From Penicillus capitatus (taxonomy: Eukaryota; Chlorophyta), in the NCBI GenBank assembly GCA_965649825.1, contig OZ287705.1, positions 682,001-746,000 on the forward strand: 64,000 bases of DNA, in the 5' to 3' direction. The first letter of the stretch is position 1. Each line of letters starts with the position of its first letter. The position numbers and the translations under genes were made by a program. The notes below the pieces were generated by a model. It had not been told where the DNA came from. It did not search any database and saw only the letters and a program-made list of their open reading frames with translations. Shown here in pieces: positions 1 through 10,079 of the stretch.

Positions 1-1470
1 ACCATGTTGCATTGCGCGCCACGATGTTGCCGCTGTTGCGAAGAAGTGCTGCTCCTCCCGCCTGTCCAGCTTCGTTTCCCTCGAACGTGCATCCATCGAT
101 TTGAATGTCGTTTTGAAACACGGTAACCATGTGAAGCGCGCCGCCACTGGATTGGGCACGGTTGTCTCGAAAGACGGTGTTGGACAGACGGAAGATTTTC
201 AGTTTCGAAGTGGCAGAGGCGACATAGATGGCACCGCCGAGTCTGCTGTCCCAATTGTTGGGCTCTGAATCGACGACTCTAGCTTCGTTCTCTCGGAAGT
301 CGCAATCGGTTACGCGGATCGAGATCTTCTCCTGAAGTCCATTGTAGTCCGTCGCATCCAGTACGGCGTAGATGGCTCCACCACTCACGCCCTTGTTTGA
401 CAGAAACTGAGTCCGGGTCACGATGATGTCATCTGTCGAAATCGCAGCGATCGCTCCGCCGCCGTTCTCCGGCGACTCGAATTCGAAGTAGACATCGTGT
501 TCGATCGGTTCGCCGGCTTCTCGGCGAACGTCTCTCACATATCCTTCTTCCGTCACGATGTTGTTCTCAAAATACGAGTCCGAGATTTCGAGCTGCGTTC
601 CAGGATAGGTGGCGTAGATCGCTCCGCCATTGTCCCAGGCAAGGTTGTCGACGAAGCTGGAATGGACGACCTTGAACGCGCACTGTTCGCCATAAACAGC
701 GCCGCCAATCGCCGCCTCATTTTCTCGAAACGTACAGTTTCGGATCTCCACGTTCAGGTATGGAAGACCGCTATCTTCATTCAGCTGTCCCCGGGCACAG
801 ATGGCTCCACCCGATGAAGGATAACCTTCATTGAGATTCTGCCGAAAGGTCACTCGGTCGAAGACAACGCTCTCGGGCGGAACGTTGTCCATGACCGAGA
901 GTTTAATGTTCACGGCAGGACTGTTCTTGCATCCTTCAAATGTCATCGATGCGATCGTGACGTTCGGCACCCTGATCGTCACACAGAGCAGTTCAGAGGC
1001 GGCAGGGAGGCAATGGTCTCGATACTCGATGTTGAAGATGCCGTCTTTTTCGGGACACACCAGTACCGTCGATTCGGTGGATGCACCCTCGAGGCGCACA
1101 TCGTATCGCGCTATCGTCAGCCACTGGGTCAGCTCGAAAGTGGTCCCCGCCAAGACAATGCTCTGTCCGCGTTCGACTGTGCCAAGTGCGTCTTCCAGCT
1201 CGCCGACATCGGACACGTATACTTCAGCGGCTTTCGTCTGCGCGAGATGTCGACCTGAAACATGAATGGCATCGACAGGCGAGCGTGAGAGAACGCGTGT
1301 GGTAAGTCGAAGGAAGCGCTTTGAAATGTAACCGAGGGAAGAGAGACGGTGACACTCGACATGTCGTGTATGGTACCTGGACCGACATTCCGTGCCGTGT
1401 CGTCACGGAAAGGACTGGCGGTGGCGTGATAGAGCAGTAGGATGATGTAGATGATGGCGCGAAGAAGCAT
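1..1470 (-). CDS. Beta-helix repeat membrane protein, paralogue A (5' part; runs off left edge)
   Basis: Partial gene; the 3' part lies outside the window. The start is chosen at 1470 because it opens a clear signal peptide (MLLRAIIYIILLLYHATA). A first intron (about 1256-1377) is followed by the N-terminal domain (SDVGELEDALGTVERGQS), a second intron of about 54 bp near 985-1035, and then an open frame to base 1 made of repeated GGAIY and FxxN-type motifs (e.g. FLSNKGVSGGAIYAV), as in right-handed beta-helix / Pmp-like proteins. The order of domains and the intron positions match the complete paralogue at 10080-15896, but the protein is clearly diverged from it. A cell-surface role is inferred from the family architecture; the ligand is unknown. 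Confidence 0.8.
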
Positions 1471-2777
1471 GCTGGTATCGGCAGCGTCCGTCAGGTTTTC
1501 GAGAACGTGGATCGACGATGAGGATAAAAAGCCGAGGCAGACCGAATGATCGATTCCTTCGCGTTTCCGTCTGGAAATGAGACGGACGCTGCTGTCACTG
1601 ACATCCAGGACGACGCCGCGTCTACTGTACCGCAGAATCCAACAGCACCGTGCAGTCAAAAACGTCCCATCGACCAAGTCGAAAGTTGACAGACACGCGA
1701 GAGGTGTTCAGGTATGAGTGAGATGCTCTCCATGTTGTGCTCGAGCATTTGCTGATGTCAGTCGGATCGGTCGAACTGGGAACAGACAGACTCCATGAAT
1801 CTGCCATATGAGGGCATCATGGATTCCGAAGGCCTGTGATCCAGAAGCGATCACTCCTGAGTCTATCTGGAAGCGAAGGCAGGTCATGATGCTTCTCCTA
1901 TCAATGGGAGAAAGACTCTCTGGCGTTCTTATGCCGATGGCAGCGTCATGGCCAGAAGAAGCGGTCACGGTCTGTTGCGCGTTGGACAACGGTGTGGTTG
2001 GTCCATTCTGTTAGTAAAAGCTGTGAACGAACTTGATGTGACGTCATTGGACACGTGGCAGCCAGCCACCATGCAACACTCGTGACGCCTGCGTCCAAGC
2101 CGTTGCAAAGTAGGCGCGCCTCTACGTGCTCTGCGCCCCGCTGTCCTGTTTGAAGATGGTGGGTCAGCCTCTGCATCGATGTGATGAAAAGCACGTCGAC
2201 GAGCACCTCCCTGAAAACGACGCGGTCGCTTCTGCAGTGCCTTCGACGTTCGATGACGACCTATCTCATCGTACGGACGACCGCCATTCCGCCGCATCCA
2301 TTCTGTTCTCACCTCGAGCAATCCATCGGCCACGAAGGTACTTTCCCTGAGATGACGGATTCCTTGTGCTCATGGCAAAGAGCGAGGAGAACGAATGTCA
2401 TTTCGCGTGAAGACAGGACTTTCTCGAATGCGCGTTTCGAACTGGCGCCGTGCGTGCGAAGCTGCAGAGAGTGACCTTCGCATGCATCTCTCAGAATCAG
2501 AAGTCACCTTACACACAGAGGCGGGTGCCGAACAGAGAACGCAGCCGAACAGAACAGGCAGCAGGAAAGCTGCCTCTTTGCGAAGGACCTGTCCCTGGAT
2601 GTCTTCCTTCGTGTGCAGAAGCAGTCGCCGTGTTTCAGAGGCATGGAATGTGGATGATTTACGTTACAGTCGACAATGTCCAAGTGCGATACAAGATAAA
2701 AATATCGACAAGTGTCTCATAAATCATCTTCGTGAGGGAAGATAGCGGATCCGAAATTGATGGCAAACGTTTCGCAC
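1471..2777. other. Intergenic stretch, no supported gene
   Basis: Only short, unrelated open frames on both strands, without recognisable domains or consistent splice sites. It holds one copy of the GATGTGAC octamer (2035-2042). It probably contains the promoter of the gene starting at 1470. Confidence 0.5.
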
Positions 2778-3312
2778 CTAGGAGCAGGGCACACGCTGAG
2801 TGATGGAGACAGGGTCAGCGTCGACGGCGGACCATATGGATACTGTCCGGATGTCGTCCCATGTCAGAGTCTTGGGCAGTTTGAAGGTCAGGACCTCGGA
2901 TCCGTCGTAGGGATCTCCGGGAGGCAGCATTTCCAGCAACGTCTTTTCATCATCCGGCGGATTGTCGCCGTCCTCCACCGGCTTCTCGAAGGCCGTGACG
3001 TAGACAGCAGGTCCCTCGCCGTCCCACCTAAGCACGCGACCAATGATGTGACGTAGGGGGCCACTCGGACGCTGACGTGAAGTTCATGATTCGAAAGGAG
3101 CAGTCGTCCTTGGGCACGACGACGCCGGACACCTGTAGGACACAGCAGCGTCGGACGGGCGTTGCACGGGACGTCCAACGGACTTCGTGGTCGTAAGTGG
3201 CGATGGGACATTCGAGTCCGACGTAGGGATGCTTCTTCCTGCACTTCTTCTGCCCCGCGACGCAGAGCAGGAGACAAGAGAGGAGACAGAGCGCAGGCCA
3301 CATCCGCGTCAT
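2778..3312 (-). CDS. Small secreted DM13-domain protein
   Basis: Two exons joined across a 37-bp intron at 3028-3064. Exon 1 begins with a signal peptide (MTRMWPALCLLSCLLLCVAG) followed by a short Cys-containing segment. After splicing the frame reads SE|WDGEGPAVYVTAF and ends with LTWDDIRTVSIWSAVDA. The D-GEGP-Y and LTW-DI--(V)S(I/V)W motifs are typical of the DM13 domain, a small fold linked to DOMON/redox proteins and extracellular matrix. The Cys usually found right after the SxW motif is Ser here. Mature size is about 150 residues with no membrane anchor seen, so it is probably secreted or lumenal. Function beyond the domain is unknown. Confidence 0.75.
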
Positions 3313-6026
3313 CTGCCAACAGCCATGCGCATGGGTGGAGACTGTCGAGGCGACGAACCGTGGACCGTCGGAGAGACATTAGACACGACGGCTGTCAGTC
3401 GAAGAAACGTCAGTCGTGCTGCGTTTGCGTGGCTTTTCGAGTTCTTCCGGAGACAGAGCAGAGGGGGAGACAAACAAGAGAGTTATAGTCAGGAAAGGCG
3501 ACGGCCTTTAATAGGGGCATTGAACAAAACGTCATGCATGACGCGAGAATGGCGTGACGTACTCGGCGGGATAGTCAGAGAGTAGATGTAAACGCGAAGA
3601 TGCAGCGCATTGATGACGCGACGGTCACATCGGTCACCGTCCGACGAATCGCACGTCGGAGTCCGTTATCGAGGAACCCTTTCAGGCGATGTCGTTCACA
3701 ACCTAGATGTGCAAAGCAAAAGGACAATCCCACTGACAAACGAATCACCGACGAAGCATCTTCTCTGAACAGTTACTGCACCCCATCGCTGCCCGCCAAG
3801 AAAGCAACGCCAAAGAAGATCAAGATTATCACCACGAGATACAAAGAAACGAAATCGCCAGTCGACAAAGGGAGTGCTGGAAAGATATGATGCAACAGAA
3901 AAGCATGTGATTGCCTATTCTTTCGACGGCATCATGGACGATCTGTTCTGAACAGGCAGGGCGCTGAAGAGAGCGGTCGAGAAGTGGCAGCAGAGACACG
4001 TGGTAATGTCCAGTTGTCTGATGGCCGGTTCCCTTGAGGGAGCCCATCCAGTGGTCGATACTCCACCGCACAAAACTGTGATCGGAGCATGTGCTGCGTC
4101 GTCTTCGTCTCCTCGAGAGTGCCTACTAGAAGAAGAGACCCTCTCAGATTTTCCAGCACCTCTATCTGGGAAACGCCCTGTCAGCTCAGAGCGTTGTCGG
4201 AACATGAGAGGCATCTGTATGGCTCGTCATCTGTTCTTTGCGTCGAAGATCCGAGGCCCTCTGTTGAACGCTGCCCTCTAGATGGACAGAGACAGGAGTT
4301 TCAAAGAAGAGCTTAGTTCACATGCAGTCTAAGCACAGATCTGTGTCGGGGAGATGAATCTGTACTGTACACGCATGCTGTGGATAGGCCATCGGTGAAG
4401 TGATTCGCTCCTCACTGACGAACAAACCAGAGATCACACCAGGGTGATGCTTCATCAAGACAACAAACCTGTCAACCATGTGCAAATGATTCGACTGGAA
4501 TGCGGGGAAGCAATTGGATCAGGCAAGAGTACGCCGTAAACTCGTGCAGATAAACAGACAGAAGATGTGTGACATTATCGATGGTGTTGTGTAACAGAGA
4601 GACGTCGTTACTAGCTGAGTTTCTCTATTCTGTCTGACGACTTGTCTTTTCGCATGATCCAATATCCTCACACTCTTTGTGCCATACATCACTCTTTTTG
4701 CCTTTTCTCCCTCAGTGCATCTGTGTACTCTCTTTCTCTTTTTCTGAGCTCTTGGTGACGCATCAGGTGTGGAGCAACGCAGTCTCTGATTCCGTCTGCC
4801 CGTCCACTTAAGTGCCTCCGATGACGTTAGAACGCTTCTGCAAAGACGACAGTTGTCCATCCGAGTCTGCAGATCTGTGATCACTGTACCTGCCCTCTAG
4901 GGAGTTCCAGAATCTCCGTTTTCTTTACCACTGCTCCATCCTGCAAACTGTGATCCTTTCTCTTCGCCCTTTCTGGAATACATCTTCGAGACGGCGGCGG
5001 CTATCTGTGTGTGACCTGTCGATGTGGTTGTGGGATTGCATCCCTACATCCACGTCCGCGTCTGTCGCCGCCTCTTCGATTTCTAGTGTCGGAGTCTCGT
5101 TCTTATCGACTAAGACGGCAGCAATGTCGCGTCATTTGGCAGATGCGTTCTGCAGATGAAGAACCTCCTCCACTGTACTATCGCGTATCCACATCCTCCC
5201 ATTTCTTCAAACAATGTCCGCCACCCAGTGTTCATTCCCCTTCGTAAACACTGGGTGGTGCACTCTTCTCTATATGGCGCTAACGATAAGACACCAGAGA
5301 TATCATTCCTACCGCCATGCACAGGACCTTCGATAAACGCAGCAAACAAATGTCAGCCGAGGAATCGTGAAATCGCTATGCAAACCAATACATCATCTAG
5401 CTTGGAAGAGCACAATGACCACGGTGTTGGTGTCGGAGGGTGTGTGCCTGCCATTCAGCAGCTTAGAATGGATGAGTGCTTTCTTGAATGCTGATCTCAT
5501 CGTGTGGTCGATCATTCATCACAGACTCATTAGGACATGAGTCTGTTTCTAGTGTCTGTGAAGACACCCATTCCTGCATACAACGACTAGCACCTCTAAC
5601 TGCAGTGATTGACTGTTGGGGAGCTGTGCTGCGCTGTCAGCAACCGTTTGGTAGATAGAGACCGTTCTTAGATCGACGGTAACAAACCATCCGCGGCGCT
5701 CGCGCAAAGCGGCTGCAGACGGATAGAGGAACGGCTGGACGCGACTCACACGTCCTGCAAGCCGCAGACTAACCGTTACAGCACAACTGCGCTCTGACGA
5801 ATGGAGTCTCTCCATCCTCGTTTCAGAGCACTTGGCACGCGTACCGACTCGGAAGAGAGATAACCGAATGCAGACGGCAGCCGCGTGGCGAATGGCAGCA
5901 CGAAACCGCCGGAGGAATAAAGTCCGCCCGCCACGGCGATTCTTCATTCGCGAATTCTCTGTTCGAGAAACACACGAACTGTCTGTCCATCTGAGCTAAG
6001 CCGAACTCTGCGCTGACGAAGAAAGC
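3313..6026. other. Long intergenic stretch with a perfect hairpin, no supported gene
   Basis: No open frame here has recognisable domains or a credible splice chain. It contains a GTCACATC octamer at 3624-3631 and a perfect inverted repeat at 5221-5258. The frames of about 100-130 codons (e.g. 5549-5947 minus) are Arg/Ser-rich and look like chance frames. Confidence 0.5.
5221..5258. repeat. Perfect 12-bp inverted repeat (hairpin)
   Basis: CCACCCAGTGTT at 5221-5232 is repeated as its exact reverse complement at 5247-5258, separated by a 14-base loop. It lies in a gene-poor stretch. Purpose unknown; it could be a structured RNA end, a protein-binding palindrome or a small mobile-element remnant. 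Confidence 0.7.
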
Positions 6027-7780
6027 ATGAAGCTGTCCATTCTCAGCGTGTGGCTCTGCCTTCTGTTCCTTGCTCCGCGCCCGTCGACGGGCAACCGCGG
6101 TAGCGTCGTCTGTGCATCTTTGTCGGCAGCAATGTCTTGCTGCTCTGCAGACTTCTCTCCTGACGACGCATCCGGCAACTCCGTCCGTTTAAACTCTCGG
6201 CAACGCTCATTGCTTTGACCTTTTACTGAATGGCGGTTCTGTGCCACGTGAACAGAACATAGACAACACGCGCGATGGAGGTAAAGAGACACGCGTTTGT
6301 TGTTCCGTGCGAGAGCGACTGTATCGCTTCGTAGGAATCGACAACGCCGGAACCTCCGACCGAAAGCTTGCGCAAGTAAACGCACTGCAGTTACCACGGC
6401 GGATAGTCAGCGTGGTGTTTTTGTGTAGGACGGCGTACCATCTAAGGAAGACATGATGGTAGGATGACGCGACAATAATACAACACTGCATATCGTTGTT
6501 ACTCTCTAAGGGCACTGCGCCTTCTGAGACGGATTTTGAATTCGCGTATCAATTTGAAATTGATGCGTATGACGAGCATGAGAGATACATGGATGACGAC
6601 GCCGACCGGGTTGTCGATGTTGAGGGATGGACCAAACTTCATGAGGCAGCCAAGCACGGAGACACAGAATACGTAAAGGTATGAGAGTCTGTTCGACTTC
6701 CTGCTTCGGACAGTTTCCAACGTAGAACAAGGTTGTTAAAGACGACGTAAAAATCGAATACAAGGAAGAGAATGGACAACGTACTGCACTTCATATTGCA
6801 GTAGCGCACAGACAGACTGAAATCGTAAAGGTGTGCCGTCGACGCAAGCTTTTCTGTTTTGTGACGAATGGTCGTCGAATAGACGCTCCTTGAAAAGGGT
6901 GCAAAAGTCGATGCGGAGGACTACGACGAACGGACTCCACTTCATTTTGCAGCAGTGAAGGGATACTTGGAAATCGCAGATGTCTGTCGACACAGCATTC
7001 TCTGTTTTGTGACGAATGGTCATTGAGTAGATGTTCCGCGAAAAGGGTGCAAACATCAAGGCGATAGACTCAGCCGAACGGACTCCGCTTCATTATGCCG
7101 CAGTAAAGGGACGCGCTGAAGTCGCAAATGTCTGTCGACGCATTATTCACTTGTTTTATGACGAATGGTTCGTCGAATAGATGCTCCTTGAAAACGGAGC
7201 AATCGTGGATGCGGTGGAAGGTGATGAACGGACTCCACTTCATCAGGCAGTAAGGTTCGGATATGTTAATGCTGTAAAGGTCCGTCGACGCAAACTTTTC
7301 TTTTTTGTGACGAATGGTTGTCGAATAGATCCTCCTTATACACGAAGCAAACGTCACCGCTCTTGACGAACACGACTGTACTCCACTCGATTATGCAGTA
7401 GAGTGGAACAGGTATAGAATCGTAAAGGTCTGTCGACGCAGCATTCTCTGTTTTCTGACGAATGGTTCGTCGAATAGATACTCCTTGAAAAAGGCGCGAA
7501 AGTCGATGTGACGACAGAAAAGGGATGGACTCCACTTCATGTTGCAGCGAGGAATGATTATTATAAAATCGCAAAGGTACCTGCCATGCCGGACTTGCTC
7601 GGATCATGGGTATTCTTTCTTATGGCACAGGCACTAGTTGGAAAAAAAGCATCCAAAGTGGCTAAGGACAACAAAGGTCATACTCCTCATGACGTCGTAT
7701 GTGCCGATGCAGACTTTTGTTTTAAACGATCTGCGCTCGAGAGTCTGTTGAAACCAACAGTCAAGAAAGAAAGCGAATGA
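6027..7780 (+). CDS. Secreted ankyrin-repeat protein with one repeat per exon
   Basis: A chain of small exons gives one consistent frame. Exon 1 encodes a signal peptide (MKLSILSVWLCLLFLAPRPS). Short linker exons follow (about 6152-6185, 6254-6279, 6336-6376, 6430-6456), then an acidic exon carrying the first ankyrin repeat (EGWTKLHEAAKHGDTEYVK). Later repeats lie on separate exons, five of them exactly 99 bp (33 codons): 6883-6981, 7031-7129, 7181-7279, 7329-7427 and 7478-7576. All introns between them are phase 0, 49-52 bp, and nearly identical to each other. A last exon ends at 7780. Ankyrin repeats bind proteins; a signal peptide on an ankyrin protein is uncommon. The repeat part is secure; the joins in the 5' exons are inferred from GT/AG sites and frame. 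Confidence 0.75.
6831..7576 (+). repeat. Tandem exon-intron repeat, period 148-150 bp
   Basis: Each unit is an intron of 49-52 bp, starting gt(c/g)tg(t/c)cg(t/a)cg and ending gacgaatggt-gtcgaatag, plus a 99-bp ankyrin exon. Unit starts fall at 6831, 6982, 7130, 7280 and 7428. Introns are at least as similar between units as exons, so the array grew by duplication of whole exon-intron units. Confidence 0.9.
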
Positions 7781-10079
7781 TCCATGACATTTCTAGCATA
7801 CTCACTCTGCTGTCTATTCTCGGTTCGTAATCCATATGTCTGCCATGTTCAAGATGTCCAGTAATCCAATTATGTTGTTGCTCTGTGACAATAGCAACTG
7901 TCAACTTTGCATTAAGCTGTTTAATAATTGAAATGTTCTGTTGTTCTTTGCACGTCAAGGCGATCTAACGCGTCTGATGTACTGATTGCCGAAACACGCA
8001 CATCAGCATCTGCTGACGTTTGATTCTCACAGCAAGGACAAACGAGGATACCGCAAAACGGTGCGATAGACGATATCTGCAGAAAGCAGAGTCAATAGAG
8101 GCCTTCTGTGGTGATGGCGATCGCCTGCGGAGAGCATTCGAGGGAGAGTGCATCGTACTCCCTTCAGTGTATACCTGTTCAGGACAATCTGCCCACGAGG
8201 TGGAACTCTATGGTTCCTACATTGAGAGACACTTGTCCGTGTGCGTTTCTCATATTTTAAAGATAATAAGTGATCGCCGAATAGCAAAAGAGACTCTGTT
8301 GTGTAGGAATTAAAACGACTGTGTGTGAATCTAAAGACAGACGTTGTATCGCGCGAGCAATGACGGTTCTTTGTCGAAGGACGGTCCAGCCTACCGCTGT
8401 CGTTGCCCAAGCTACACGAATGTATCCGTCAAAATGTGGTCCGTTCATCAAGGCGACAAGAAATCTCACCGTCGATTACGGCAACGTCGCCTAACTATAG
8501 GAGACACGGCTTTCGTTGCGACCCGTTGCGTTGATTTCTTCGATGTCCCTAATGTCTGTTAGTGTAGGCATATCTCGATCGGGCACTGCCCCGTCGCTGG
8601 CATCGACATGTGGCCAATTCATTCGACATCTCGCGCAACAACAGCGCATTGCTGACCCGCGGGGCACGACTCTCTTTATATCTCTCTATCCCACGTCCTC
8701 CTGCTTTGTACACATACCTCAGTAGTTTCTCTTCTGCCTTTCTTCCTCATCGACGTTGAACGCGTTGCTGCGAATAGACCGATGCTGTTTCCCCATTCTT
8801 CCACGTTTCGACCCATCTTCAGTGAACGATGAGCGCGAACGCAGGACGCCTAATATTACAAGCACATTTCAAGATTTAATGGCGCAACAGATATCAGCAT
8901 CCTCGTCCACTCGCATCTCTCTTTTGACAGTTCTGCAGGATTTATGGATTTCAAGAGGCTGTCTTGGCCTTCTGTCGTGTGCGTACGAAATGTTATGTCT
9001 TCTAGAATGGGAGAAATAACTGTCGATCCTGTCCTTCGGGAAATGCCTTTCACAGTGTCCCGGTGCTGGTGTCCTGTGCAAAGTGCGATCTAAATTTCCA
9101 TCCTATTACGTCTGACGTCACTTCGGCAACGGACTCTGAAAACATCCCATATGCGGGCGGGCGATTCACAACGCCGTACGTATCCAATGCGTTGTCAAGA
9201 TCACTGACAAGACTCTTTGCATGACGCGGAGTCCGTAACATCAGTCACATCACTCACTCTGCATACACAGTGGACATGTCTTGAGTCCGTGATCATGGAC
9301 AGAGCAACGGCCGCCAGCGCTCAGATTCCAAACCTGGCAGAACACGTCATCTTATACATATTCAACTGCAAGGCAGATGTGAACCCTTCCGTTCCACCAG
9401 AGTGGCCGACTCCCTGTCGATGCACTCGGTTCACTGAGGTCATTCCTTCTGACCATCCAGTCACACATCATGCACCTTGACTCGTGCAGTGCCACTTTGC
9501 CTCGGTCGACATACATCTACCTTCGACCGTCCCATCATGAAATGCGTTGCGTGTGTCGAGCATTCCTTGCCATGATATGGACCCGCTCCCCCTCTTCAAG
9601 ATGTCCCGTTTCTAATCCCTTTAGCGTTGGATCCCTTTTTTCACTCACACTCTCCCACTAGAGTGTGATCTCAGGACGACCTGCCCTGTCTATCCAATGC
9701 CACGTCGAATCTCGGTTCAGATGCCTTCTAGGGAACTCGCGGCAAGTTCACGAGGTTTTCACACTCCGCCGCTGGCCGAACTGGATTCGATGATGGTGTT
9801 GCCGCGGCCGCCGCGACCCCGAAGAGTCCACTGTATCTGCGGGCCACTGCACCAAGAGCTATACGTACAAGCGCCGCAAAACGCAACTCCTACCCTCAGC
9901 GGTGTTTTACTCCAAGGCCTTCCAACGGACTAACGCGATCGTCGATATTTCTGGAAGGAAGCTGCTTCGAACGTTAGCCCGCCTACATAATTCATCAACA
10001 GCGGCCGCGGAGCACAGGACTTTCGTCATATTACCCACGCTTCAGACTCCAACCGATAGGAACGAACTCCTGCCGGAAG
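7781..10079. other. Intergenic stretch, no supported gene
   Basis: Only short frames without domains. One GTCACATC octamer lies at 9244-9251. The 3' end probably contains the promoter of the receptor-like gene starting at 10080. Confidence 0.5.

Noticed and set aside
3600-3890. 96-codon basic frame on the + strand
   Set aside because: No ATG context, domain or splice partner; composition typical of a chance frame.
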